A stretch of 64,000 nt of DNA from Proales similis (taxonomy: Eukaryota > Rotifera > Eurotatoria > Ploima > Proalidae): contig JAGVRJ010000014.1 of the NCBI GenBank assembly GCA_019059635.1, positions 1,116,001-1,180,000 of the forward strand, given 5' to 3'. Within the stretch, counting starts at the first letter, position 1; every line of letters begins with the position of its first letter. The notes below the pieces were generated by a model that worked only from the letters and a program-made list of their open reading frames with translations, was not told the origin of the DNA and ran no database searches. A program made the position numbers and the translations under genes. Below, piece by piece: positions 1 to 12,026 of the stretch.

Positions 1-459
1 CGAAATAACAAAATTTCCTGATACGGCAACGGACTTGACGCCGATATTTTTCAACGAAAGCGGAATATGGAAAGCGGAAAATAAAGGAGAAACCCAACAG
101 ATAAACTTAAAAATAAGAGGTAAATGGCAATCAAGCATAAAAATAAGGCCTGAAAAAACAAAATTGTAAACAGAAATGAATATAAATGGCATAAAATTCT
201 TCGGAAATGCGAACTTATTAGAAATTAAGTTAAAGAAAAACGGCGAAACGAAATTTGAAAAAGTAAGAAAAAAATTAGATGTAATGATACAGATAATTGA
301 AATTAAAAAACAGGAAATAAAACGAAATATCGAAAGCCTAAATCAGGTGGAAATCATCGCCCTAGAAGAAACATTCACAGATGAATTAAACATACTAATC
401 AGACACAGTGACGCTGAACAAACAATAACTGCAAAAATAGACATCTTAAAGTGCTACGG
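1..459 (+). other. A-rich edge segment of unknown origin
   Basis: This stretch is markedly A-rich and unlike the GC-rich repeat array that starts near 460. Positions 2-172 form an open frame, cut by the window edge, that ends in a stop at 170-172. An ATG at 176 opens a second frame, about 95 lysine- and isoleucine-rich residues, that runs without a stop into the mucin repeats. I recognise neither piece. The composition could fit the coding tail of a retroelement, a diverged exon or an assembly join. An AG at about 451-452 could be a splice acceptor, which would make the upstream part intronic, but the pyrimidine tract before it is weak. Confidence 0.5.
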
Positions 460-3400
460 ACCAACGTCCTCGGCATCTACTACAAGTACTGCCTCGACCA
501 CCGAAGAGGTGCTCTCGCAGACCGAGTCGACCCCTGGTCCTTTGGCCACATCGACAAGCACTCTGCCGCCGCCTCCTCCTCCGGTTACAACAGATGCCCT
601 ACCGACCACCACCGGCGTCCCAACTGAACAGCCGACTGAACAGCCGACTGAACAGCCGACTGAGCAGCCAACGTCCTCGGCATCTACTACCAGTGCTGCC
701 TCGACCACCGAAGAGGTGCTCTCGCAGACCGAGTCGACCCCTGGTCCTTTGGCCACATCGACAAGCACTCTGCCGCCGCCTCCTCCTCCGGTTACAACAG
801 TTGCCCCACCGACCACCACCGGCGTCCCAACTGAACAGGCGACTGAACAGCCGACTGAGCAGCCAACGTCCTCGGCATCTACTACCAGTCCTGCCTCGAC
901 CACCGAAGAGGTGCTCTCGCAGACCGAGTCGACCCCTGGTCCTTTGGCCACATCGACAAGCACTCTGCCGCCGCCTCCTCCTCCGGTTACAACAGTTGCC
1001 CCACCGACCACCACCGGCGTCCCAACTGAACAGCCGACTGAACAGCCGACTGAACAGCCGACTGAGCAGCCAACGTCCTCGGCATCTACTACCAGTCCTG
1101 CCTCGACCACCGAAGAGGTGCTCTCGCAGACCGAGTCGACCCCTGGTCCTTTGGCCACATCGACAAGCACTCTGCCGCCGCCTCCTCCTCCGGTTACAAC
1201 AGTTGCCCCACCGACCACCACCGGCGTCCCAACTGAACAGCCGACTGAGCAGCCAACGTCCTCGGCATCTACTACCAGTGCTGCCTCGACCACCGAAGAG
1301 GTGCTCTCGCAGACCGAGTCGACCCCTGGTCCTTTGGCCACATCGACAAGCACTCTGCCGCCGCCTCCTCCTCCGGTTACAACAGTTGCCCCACCGACCA
1401 CCACCGGCGTCCCAACTGAACAGGCGACTGAACAGCCGACTGAGCAGCCGACGTCCTCGGCATCTACTACCAGTGCTGCCTCGACCACCGAAGAGGTGCT
1501 CTCGCAGACCGAGTCGACCCCTGGTCCTTTGGCCACATCGACAAGCACTCTGCCGCCGCCTCCTCCTCCGGTTACAACAGTTGCCCCACCGACCACCACC
1601 GGCGTCCCAACTGAACAGGCGACTGAGCAGCCGACGTCCTCGGCATCTACTACCAGTGCTGCCTCGACCACCGAAGAGGTGCTCTCGCAGACCGAGTCGA
1701 CCCCTGGTCCTTTGGCCACATCGACAAGCACTCTGCCGCCGCCTCCTCCTCCGGTTACAACAGTTGCCCCACCGACCACCACCGGCGTCCCAACTGAACA
1801 GCCGACTGAGCAGCCAACGTCCTCGGCATCTACTACCAGTGCTGCCTCGACCACCGAAGAGGTGCTCTCGCAGACCGAGTCGACCCCTGGTCCTTTGGCC
1901 ACATCGACAAGCACTCTGCCGCCGCCTCCTCCTCCGGTTACAACAGTTGCCCCACCGACCACCACCGGCGTCCCAACTGAACAGGCGACTGAACAGCCGA
2001 CTGAGCAGCCAACGTCCTCGGCATCTACTACCAGTCCTGCCTCGACCACCGAAGAGGTGCTCTCGCAGACCGAGTCGACCCCTGGTCCTTTGGCCACATC
2101 GACAAGCACTCTGCCGCCGCCTCCTCCTCCTCCGGTTACAACAGTTGCCCCACCGACCACCACCGGCGTCCCAACTGAACAGGCGACTGAGCAGCCAACG
2201 TCCTCGGCATCTACTACCAGTGCTGCCTCGACCACCGAAGAGGTGCTCTCGCAGACCGAGTCGACCCCTGGTCCTTTGGCCACATCGACAAGCACTCTGC
2301 CGCCGCCTCCTCCTCCGGTTACAACAGTTGCCCCACCGACCACCACCGGCGTCCCAACTGAACAGCCGACTGAGCAGCCAACGTCCTCGGCATCTACTAC
2401 CAGTGCTGCCTCGACCACCGAAGAGGTGCTCTCGCAGACCGAGTCGACCCCTGGTCCTTTGGCCACATCGACAAGCACTCTGCCGCCGCCTCCTCCTCCG
2501 GTTACAACAGTTGCCCCACCGACCACCACCGGCGTCCCAACTGAACAGGCGACTGAACAGCCGACTGAGCAGCCAACGTCCTCGGCATCTACTACCAGTG
2601 CTGCCTCGACCACCGAAGAGGTGCTCTCGCAGACCGAGTCGACCCCTGGTCCTTTGGCCACATCGACAAGCACTCTGCCGCCGCCTCCTCCTCCGGTTAC
2701 AACAGTTGCCCCACCGACCACCACCGGCGTCCCAACTGAACAGCCGACTGAACAGCCGACTGAGCAGCCAACGTCCTCGGCATCTACTACCAGTGCTGCC
2801 TCGACCACCGAAGAGGTGCTCTCGCAGACCGAGTCGACCCCTGGTCCTTTGGCCACATCGACAAGCACTCTGCCGCCGCCTCCTCCTCCGGTTACAACAG
2901 TTGCCCCACCGACCACCACCGGCGTCCCAACTGAACAGCCGACTGAGCAGCCGACGTCCTCGGCATCTACTACCAGTGCTGCCTCGACCACCGAAGAGGT
3001 GCTCTCGCAGACCGAGTCGACCCCTGGTCCTTTGGCCACATCGACAAGCACTCTGCCGCCGCCTCCTCCTCCGGTTACAACAGTTGCCCCACCGACCACC
3101 ACCGGCGTCCCAACTGAACAGCCGACTGAACAGCCGACTGAGCAGCCGACGTCCTCGGCATCTACTACCAGTGCTGCCTCGACCACCGAAGAGGTGCTCT
3201 CGCAGACCGAGTCGACCCCTGGTCCTTTGGCCACATCGACAAGCACTCTGCCGCCGCCTCCTCCTCCGGTTACAACAGTTGCCCCACCGACCACCACCGG
3301 CGTCCCAACTGAACAGCCGACTGAGCAGCCAACGTCCTCGGCATCTACTACCAGTGCTGCCTCGACCACCGAAGAGGTGCTCTCGCAGACCGAGTCGACC

Positions 3401-6400
3401 CCTGGTCCTTTGGCCACATCGACAAGCACTCTGCCGCCGCCTCCTCCTCCGGTTACAACAGTTGCCCCACCGACCACCACCGGCGTCCCAACTGAACAGG
3501 CGACTGAGCAGCCGACGTCCTCGGCATCTACTACCAGTGCTGCCTCGACCACCGAAGAGGTGCTCTCGCAGACCGAGTCGACCCCTGGTCCTTTGGCCAC
3601 ATCGACAAGCACTCTGCCGCCGCCTCCTCCTCCGGTTACAACAGTTGCCCCACCGACCACCACCGGCGTCCCAACTGAACAGCCGACTGAGCAGCCGACG
3701 TCCTCGGCATCTACTACCAGTGCTGCCTCGACCACCGAAGAGGTGCTCTCGCAGACCGAGTCGACCCCTGGTCCTTTGGCCACATCGACAAGCACTCTGC
3801 CGCCGCCTCCTCCTCCGGTTACAACAGTTGCCCCACCGACCACCACCGGCGTCCCAACTGAACAGCCGACTGAACAGCCGACTGAGCAGCCAACGTCCTC
3901 GGCATCTACTACCAGTGCTGCCTCGACCACCGAAGAGGTGCTCTCGCAGACCGAGTCGACCCCTGGTCCTTTGGCCACATCGACAAGCACTCTGCCGCCG
4001 CCTCCTCCTCCGGTTACAACAGTTGCCCCACCGACCACCACCGGCGTCCCAACTGAACAGCCGACTGAACAGCCGACTGAGCAGCCAACGTCCTCGGCAT
4101 CTACTACCAGTGCTGCCTCGACCACCGAAGAGGTGCTCTCGCAGACCGAGTCGACCCCTGGTCCTTTGGCCACATCGACAAGCACTCTGCCGCCGCCTCC
4201 TCCTCCGGTTACAACAGTTGCCCCACCGACCACCACCGGCGTCCCAACTGAACAGGCGACTGAACAGCCGACTGAGCAGCCGACGTCCTCGGCATCTACT
4301 ACCAGTGCTGCCTCGACCACCGAAGAGGTGCTCTCGCAGACCGAGTCGACCCCTGGTCCTTTGGCCACATCGACAAGCACTCTGCCGCCGCCTCCTCCTC
4401 CGGTTACAACAGTTGCCCCACCGACCACCACCGGCGTCCCAACTGAACAGCCGACTGAGCAGCCGACGTCCTCGGCATCTACTACCAGTGCTGCCTCGAC
4501 CACCGAAGAGGTGCTCTCGCAGACCGAGTCGACCCCTGGTCCTTTGGCCACATCGACAAGCACTCTGCCGCCGCCTCCTCCTCCGGTTACAACAGTTGCC
4601 CCACCGACCACCACCGGCGTCCCAACTGAACAGGCGACTGAACAGCCGACTGAGCAGCCGACGTCCTCGGCATCTACTACCAGTGCTGCCTCGACCACCG
4701 AAGAGGTGCTCTCGCAGACCGAGTCGACCCCTGGTCCTTTGGCCACATCGACAAGCACTCTGCCGCCGCCTCCTCCTCCGGTTACAACAGTTGCCCCACC
4801 GACCACCACCGGCGTCCCAACTGAACAGGCGACTGAACAGCCGACTGAGCAGCCAACGTCCTCGGCATCTACTACCAGTGCTGCCTCGACCACCGAAGAG
4901 GTGCTCTCGCAGACCGAGTCGACCCCTGGTCCTTTGGCCACATCGACAAGCACTCTGCCGCCGCCTCCTCCTCCGGTTACAACAGTTGCCCCACCGACCA
5001 CCACCGGCGTCCCAACTGAACAGGCGACTGAACAGCCGACTGAGCAGCCAACGTCCTCGGCATCTACTACCAGTGCTGCCTCGACCACCGAAGAGGTGCT
5101 CTCGCAGACCGAGTCGACCCCTGGTCCTTTGGCCACATCGACAAGCACTCTGCCGCCGCCTCCTCCTCCGGTTACAACAGTTGCCCCACCGACCACCACC
5201 GGCGTCCCAACTGAACAGCCGACTGAACAGCCGACTGAGCAGCCAACGTCCTCGGCATCTACTACCAGTGCTGCCTCGACCACCGAAGAGGTGCTCTCGC
5301 AGACCGAGTCGACCCCTGGTCCTTTGGCCACATCGACAAGCACTCTGCCGCCGCCTCCTCCTCCGGTTACAACAGTTGCCCCACCGACCACCACCGGCGT
5401 CCCAACTGAACAGGCGACTGAACAGCCGACTGAGCAGCCGACGTCCTCGGCATCTACTACCAGTGCTGCCTCGACCACCGAAGAGGTGCTCTCGCAGACC
5501 GAGTCGACCCCTGGTCCTTTGGCCACATCGACAAGCACTCTGCCGCCGCCTCCTCCTCCGGTTACAACAGTTGCCCCACCGACCACCACCGGCGTCCCAA
5601 CTGAACAGCCGACTGAGCAGCCGACGTCCTCGGCATCTACTACCAGTGCTGCCTCGACCACCGAAGAGGTGCTCTCGCAGACCGAGTCGACCCCTGGTCC
5701 TTTGGCCACATCGACAAGCACTCTGCCGCCGCCTCCTCCTCCGGTTACAACAGTTGCCCCACCGACCACCACCGGCGTCCCAACTGAACAGGCGACTGAA
5801 CAGCCGACTGAGCAGCCAACGTCCTCGGCATCTACTACCAGTGCTGCCTCGACCACCGAAGAGGTGCTCTCGCAGACCGAGTCGACCCCTGGTCCTTTGG
5901 CCACATCGACAAGCACTCTGCCGCCGCCTCCTCCTCCGGTTACAACAGTTGCCCCACCGACCACCACCGGCGTCCCAACTGAACAGGCGACTGAACAGCC
6001 GACTGAGCAGCCAACGTCCTCGGCATCTACTACCAGTGCTGCCTCGACCACCGAAGAGGTGCTCTCGCAGACCGAGTCGACCCCTGGTCCTTTGGCCACA
6101 TCGACAAGCACTCTGCCGCCGCCTCCTCCTCCGGTTACAACAGTTGCCCCACCGACCACCACCGGCGTCCCAACTGAACAGGCGACTGAACAGCCGACTG
6201 AGCAGCCAACGTCCTCGGCATCTACTACCAGTGCTGCCTCGACCACCGAAGAGGTGCTCTCGCAGACCGAGTCGACCCCTGGTCCTTTGGCCACATCGAC
6301 AAGCACTCTGCCGCCGCCTCCTCCTCCGGTTACAACAGTTGCCCCACCGACCACCACCGGCGTCCCAACTGAACAGGCGACTGAACAGCCGACTGAGCAG

Positions 6401-9400
6401 CCGACGTCCTCGGCATCTACTACCAGTGCTGCCTCGACCACCGAAGAGGTGCTCTCGCAGACCGAGTCGACCCCTGGTCCTTTGGCCACATCGACAAGCA
6501 CTCTGCCGCCGCCTCGGTCTCCGGTTACAACAGTTGCCCCACCGACCACCACCGGCGTCCCAACTGAACAGGCGACTGAGCAGCCGACGTCCTCGGCATC
6601 TACTACCAGTGCTGCCTCGACCACCGAAGAGGTGCTCTCGCAGACCGAGTCGACCCCTGGTCCTTTGGCCACATCGACAAGCACTCTGCCGCCGCCTCCT
6701 CCTCCGGTTACAACAGTTGCCCCACCGACCACCACCGGCGTCCCAACTGAACAGGCGACTGAGCAGCCAACGTCCTCGGCATCTACTACCAGTGCTGCCT
6801 CGACCACCGAAGAGGTGCTCTCGCAGACCGAGTCGACCCCTGGTCCTTTGGCCACATCGACAAGCACTCTGCCGCCGCCTCCTCCTCCGGTTACAACAGT
6901 TGCCCCACCGACCACCACCGGCGTCCCAACTGAACAGGCGACTGAGCAGCCGACGTCCTCGGCATCTACTACCAGTGCTGCCTCGACCACCGAAGAGGTG
7001 CTCTCGCAGACCGAGTCGACCCCTGGTCCTTTGGCCACATCGACAAGCACTCTGCCGCCGCCTCCTCCTCCGGTTACAACAGTTGCCCCACCGACCACCA
7101 CCGGCGTCCCAACTGAACAGCCGACTGAGCAGCCAACGTCCTCGGCATCTACTACCAGTGCTGCCTCGACCACCGAAGAGGTGCTCTCGCAGACCGAGTC
7201 GACCCCTGGTCCTTTGGCCACATCGACAAGCACTCTGCCGCCGCCTCCTCCTCCGGTTACAACAGTTGCCCCACCGACCACCACCGGCGTCCCAACTGAA
7301 CAGGCGACTGAACAGCCGACTGAGCAGCCAACGTCCTCGGCATCTACTACCAGTGCTGCCTCGACCACCGAAGAGGTGCTCTCGCAGACCGAGTCGACCC
7401 CTGGTCCTTTGGCCACATCGACAAGCACTCTGCCGCCGCCTCCTCCTCCGGTTACAACAGTTGCCCCACCGACCACCACCGGCGTCCCAACTGAACAGGC
7501 GACTGAGCAGCCGACGTCCTCGGCATCTACTACCAGTCCTGCCTCGACCACCGAAGAGGTGCTCTCGCAGACCGAGTCGACCACTGGTCCTTTGGCCACA
7601 TCGACAAGCACTCTGCCGCCGCCTCGGTCTCCGGTTACAACAGTTGCCCCACCGACCACCACCGGCGTCCCAACTGAACAGCCGACTGAACAGCCGACTG
7701 AGCAGCCGACGTCCTCGGCATCTACTACCAGTGCTGCCTCGACCACCGAAGAGGTGCTCTCGCAGACCGAGTCGACCCCTGGTCCTTTGGCCACATCGAC
7801 AAGCACTCTGCCGCCGCCTCCTCCTCCGGTTACAACAGTTGCCCCACCGACCACCACCGGCGTCCCAACTGAACAGCCGACTGAGCAGCCAACGTCCTCG
7901 GCATCTACTACCAGTGCTGCCTCGACCACCGAAGAGGTGCTCTCGCAGACCGAGTCGACCCCTGGTCCTTTGGCCACATCGACAAGCACTCTGCCGCCGC
8001 CTCCTCCTCCGGTTACAACAGTTGCCCCACCGACCACCACCGGCGTCCCAACTGAACAGGCGACTGAACAGCCGACTGAGCAGCCAACGTCCTCGGCATC
8101 TACTACCAGTGCTGCCTCGACCACCGAAGAGGTGCTCTCGCAGACCGAGTCGACCCCTGGTCCTTTGGCCACATCGACAAGCACTCTGCCGCCGCCTCCT
8201 CCTCCGGTTACAACAGTTGCCCCACCGACCACCACCGGCGTCCCAACTGAACAGCCGACTGAGCAGCCGACGTCCTCGGCATCTACTACCAGTGCTGCCT
8301 CGACCACCGAAAAGGTGCTCTCGCAGACCGAGTCGACCCCTGGTCCTTTGGCCACATCGACAAGCACTCTGCCGCCGCCTCCTCCTCCGGTTACAACAGT
8401 TGCCCCACCGACCACCACCGGCGTCCCAACTGAACAGCCGACTGAACAGCCGACTGAGCAGCCGACGTCCTCGGCATCTACTACCAGTGCTGCCTCGACC
8501 ACCGAAGAGGTGCTCTCGCAGACCGAGTCGACCCCTGGTCCTTTGGCCACATCGACAAGCACTCTGCCGCCGCCTCCTCCTCCGGTTACAACAGTTGCCC
8601 CACCGACCACCACCGGCGTCCCAACTGAACAGCCGACTGAACAGCCGACTGAGCAGCCGACGTCCTCGGCATCTACTACCAGTGCTGCCTCGACCACCGA
8701 AGAGGTGCTCTCGCAGAGCGAGTCGACCCCTGGTCCTATGGCCACATCGACTAACCTATTTATTCCTTCTCATTTCTTCCTTACCACACCAAGTGAAGAA
8801 TGTGTTTATTCACAGTGGTCTGATTGGTCCCCATGTTCCGTTAGTTGCGGGGACGGAACCGTTTCTCGTTTTTCATTATTGGTCAATGGTTCAGGCTCTT
8901 GTCCCGAACTTAAGCGGGAAGAAGGTCTTTGTTCCCATTCTGAATGTTCTTGCCATTTGGATCTTCATTCGCTTCAAGCCTTTACCAATTTTTCATTAGC
9001 GTCAGATTCATATATTGGATACATTCACTCTGATAACGGTTCTCATATCACCGTCTCGATCGGTGACTCTATTCAATCTGGGCAGCAAATTGCTGTTTCT
9101 GAATGTTCTTATCTTCGCTGTTTGAATAATGGTTCTTTTACATTGGTTATTGCCTCTGATTGTAATTTCACTTGCCAGTACCTTGAATGGACAGATTGGT
9201 CATCTTGTCCTCCATGTATTCAGCCTGAGAGTGACGTATTTAGGAACCGTACCCGCTATTTGCTTGCTTCCAATTCCGGATCTGATCAATGCCAAGCTTA
9301 TATTACAGAGACAGACAGATGCACGTCGCCGTTGTGTGAATGTGTTAACGGATACAATTGCAGCTGTGTCCTCTCACAGTGGTCCGATTGGTCTGTATGT

Positions 9401-11351
9401 ACTCGAGATTGTGGCGTTGGTAGTCGATCTCGACATCGTTCATTCATTTCGTCCAATCTTTATTGCCCGCCTGAGCATCTTGAAGAGTTCGAAGATTGTA
9501 ACGTTCACTGTTGTCCAAGTATGTGCCTCTTTTGTCTCTTTTCTCTCTTTTTTTTTATGGATTTCTTTTTTTAGTCGACGCTTCCTGGTCCGAATGGTCT
9601 GAATGGGACACTTGCTCTGTCGGCTGTGGCGGTGGTACTCGCAAGCGACTCAGGTCGTGCAACAGTCCTCCGGCATCGTGTGGAGGAGCTCAGTGTGACG
9701 GTCTCCCGCAAGAAGTCGAGTCATGCAACACTCAGCCTTGCGCATCAGGTTTGTTCCATTTCTCTTTCATAGCATCAGGCATGTCTCATCTCTTAACCAC
9801 CCATTATCCTGATTGGCGTAGAATGTGAGGATGGAAAAATATTTTCCAACTGCTCAAACGGCTGCGACATGACCTGCTCTACACTCAGCTGTAACGACGC
9901 TTGTTCTGAGCCCGAAACTTGTGTGTCCGGCTGCATTTGTGCCGACGGAATGGTGGCCAACTCTCAAGGTCAATGTGTGCCCAAGGAACAGTGCGACTGC
10001 GATTATTTGGGACAAACATTCAACAACAACCAGATCATCAACGACCAGTCCAACAACAAGAAATAGTGGGTGCCACTTGATTTGATTCTCGTTTCCAACT
10101 TTCATTTCTCCGCCTGTCCAGTGTGTGCAATATGGGCTGCATTGAAGAGATGGCCAGCACCCCAAGCACCAACCAGAGCTCTGAGTGGTCACAATGGGGA
10201 TTGTGTAGTACAATCTGCGAAGGCAGTCAACAAAGATACCGAACAGTGGATGGCACAGTTGAATCCGAGCAACGTGAATGCGGCGGCCCGTGTACTCTCA
10301 ACTGCACTGACCCGATGACCAATCAAACTTATTCAAGCGGAGAAACGGTCGAGCAGTCCGAATGCTACACAAGAACGTGCGCCCAGAGCGGGGAGATCAT
10401 TCAAACAGCCAGACCAGAGTCTGTGGTTAACGGCCAATGGTCAGTATGGTCCGATTGGTCGCCATGCAACGCGGAATGCAACGGAGCCAGGACGAGATTC
10501 CGTCTTTGCAACTCCCCTGAGCCTCAATGTGGAGGCCAGTCTTGTCTAGCTGGAAGCGGAGAAGTCGTCTATTTGGATGTGGACGGCCAATCGACCAAAA
10601 AGGAAGTCGATACCGAACTCTGCAATCCGAATTGTAAACATTTGCAAATTTCCTCAAGCTCGTTTTGCATCTAATTTGACCTCAACAGGCTCATCGACAA
10701 GCAGCACAAGCCGACCCGAAAATCAGACGACTCCGGCACTGCCTGGCAACTGTGTCTATCAGAACCAGTCGTATTCAGAGGGCGACACGTTCCAGAAGCC
10801 GGACGACGCTTGCTATGCATGCAGTTGCGCGCAAGGAAGCATTCAATGCGCGCCCAAGTGCTCGCAGTCGAGAGAGACTTGCTTGGCCCAGTCGGACGCT
10901 TTCAATGAATACATGTGGATTGAGCCAGTGGACGGTGCTTGCTGCGGCACATGCCAAAAAGTGGAAGGTTTGACTCCATCAACATACGTTCGCTGCAGTG
11001 GTCGACTAAAACATTTTCAATTTGATTCTAGAGCCGTGCCTATCGCTGGAGAACGGCTGCCGAGTCAGACAACTTGCCAACGACTTCCTTCGAACAGACC
11101 TGTGCGTTTCAGTAGACAAGGTGGAGCGAGAAGAGTGCGCAGGTATCTGCCCATCTAGGGACTCGAACCAACTGCTTATGGACAATGGAGTGATCATGCA
11201 GCAGACTGATTGCAAATGCTGTCAGCTGGGCGAAACATTTAACCAGACTGTGAGCTTGAGCTGTTTGACAGAGCCCGGCTCGGCAGAGCGCGTCTTGCTC
11301 ACTGCCACTTATATCCGCATAAAGTCATGCGAATGCAAGCCCTGTGCTTGA
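176..11351 (+). CDS. Giant mucin-like secreted glycoprotein with TSP1, TIL-like, VWC-like and C-terminal cystine-knot modules (5' end uncertain)
   Basis: Six coding segments join in frame: 176-9518, 9575-9748, 9822-10065, 10122-10633, 10689-10967 and 11032-11351, giving about 3,620 residues if the ATG at 176 is used. The order is an A-rich N-terminal piece, about 44 Pro/Thr/Ser repeats (residues ~96-2860), then six thrombospondin type 1 modules seen as WSDW, WTDW or WSEW-type motifs followed by paired cysteines. After TSP1 module 4 comes a cysteine-rich TIL-like stretch. A VWC-like block follows, and the last ~105 residues have a CTCK-type pattern ending CECKPC. This architecture resembles SCO-spondin, hemocytin and gel-forming mucins: extracellular, O-glycosylated, probably disulfide-multimerised. 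WxxW motifs suggest C-mannosylation. No signal peptide follows the ATG at 176, so the true 5' exons probably lie outside the window. Domain assignments are by eye. Confidence 0.75.
460..8750 (+). repeat. Coding minisatellite, about 44 copies of a 183/195/207-bp unit
   Basis: Each unit encodes a 57-residue core (PTSSASTTS to GVPTEQ, with a run of six prolines) plus one to three extra (A/P)TEQ tetrapeptides, so units are 61, 65 or 69 residues long. One unit carries a seventh proline and two have RS in place of two of the prolines. I counted 44 units, the last truncated into unique sequence near 8745. Copies are almost identical at nucleotide level, including silent sites. Variation is mainly the number of 12-bp subunits, SAAS versus SPAS, and CCA versus CCG before ACG. 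All changes keep the reading frame. Thr/Ser/Pro richness fits a heavily O-glycosylated mucin domain. Confidence 0.95.
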
Positions 11352-11570
11352 CCTTATTCCTTCGCTAATCCCTTTTCGCTTAAGAATTAACTCTTCATTT
11401 CTAGCTTTAACTTAGAATAAAACTGCAATTTAAATTCCGTTCGGCTACAATCGTTTGGTTTGTTTTGCCGCCGCCAGAAGGCGCGCGTTAAAAATGCAAG
11501 CGTTTGTCTGTTAGAGAGAATCAAAGGAAAAGAGAGGCGAAAGGCTGCTTTTTTAACAACAACAGAAAGC
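11352..11570. other. Short intergenic spacer with poly(A) signal
   Basis: This 219-bp spacer holds an AATAAA near 11416 that can serve the mucin-like gene. No coding potential is evident. Confidence 0.5.
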
Positions 11571-11813
11571 ATGAAACTGAGCTCAGTGGTCGAGATAAAT
11601 CGAAATCCAAGTTTCTGGTATCGAATCTGGGGCTATTGGAGGAGTCCGGGCATGATGAAAATCAACGGCCTTTGGAGTGACCGCAAAGAGCAACAGCTCA
11701 AAAGCTACCTCATGGCCCAGCGTGGCCCGGGCAAATCGCGCCCTGAGACAATGTACGAAAAATTGAGCAAGCCCAAGTACAATGTGAAATGGGTGCGTAA
11801 GGGAGAGCTTTGA
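11571..11813 (+). CDS. Uncharacterised 80-residue protein
   Basis: A single-exon frame of 80 codons starts at the ATG at 11571 and ends TGA. The product is basic and aromatic near its N-terminus, with an FWYRIWGYW cluster and a WSDRKEQQL stretch, and it ends in lysine/arginine. The size, the tryptophans and the lack of a signal peptide would suit a small mitochondrial accessory protein, but I do not recognise the family and this is only a guess. It lies 219 bp after the mucin-like gene and 213 bp before GEMIN7 on the same strand, so it could be part of a compact same-strand gene cluster. Confidence 0.55.
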   Translation: MKLSSVVEINRNPSFWYRIWGYWRSPGMMKINGLWSDRKEQQLKSYLMAQRGPGKSRPETMYEKLSKPKYNVKWVRKGEL

Positions 11814-11959
11814 CCCATCGGCCCTCAGTCATTCTTGTTTCCGTTTCTTCCTTTTTTTTCTCTCTATTTTAATCCTCAGACATGTGTTCATACGTTCATG
11901 TTTCTGTTTAAAAAAAAAACCAAGCTCGTCAATAAATGGCCGAAATGGTGTCTTGCTGC

Positions 11960-12026
11960 TGTATCTTCTTCTTCTTTCGCTTCTAACTTGGTCGAATGAT
12001 GAGCGAATGTTGGATTCTGTTTTTAG
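11960..12026 (+). promoter_or_regulatory. Pyrimidine tract and 3' splice acceptor abutting the GEMIN7 start codon
   Basis: A pyrimidine-rich run (tcttcttcttctttcgcttct) is followed by TTTTTAG at 12020-12026, and the ATG of GEMIN7 begins at the next base. No convincing upstream coding exon is visible. Either a 5'-UTR intron or a spliced-leader trans-splice site would explain it. Confidence 0.5.

Noticed and set aside
454-8745. A 2,763-residue open frame antisense to the mucin repeats
   Set aside because: The repeat unit is a multiple of three and has no stop in this frame, so openness is copied 44 times. The product is a monotonous Gly/Val repeat and the sense frame continues into recognisable TSP1/CTCK domains.
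594-8999. A 2,801-residue frame in another + strand phase over the same repeats
   Set aside because: Same reason: an Arg/Leu/Pro repeat that arises from the tandem array and shows no domain at its end.
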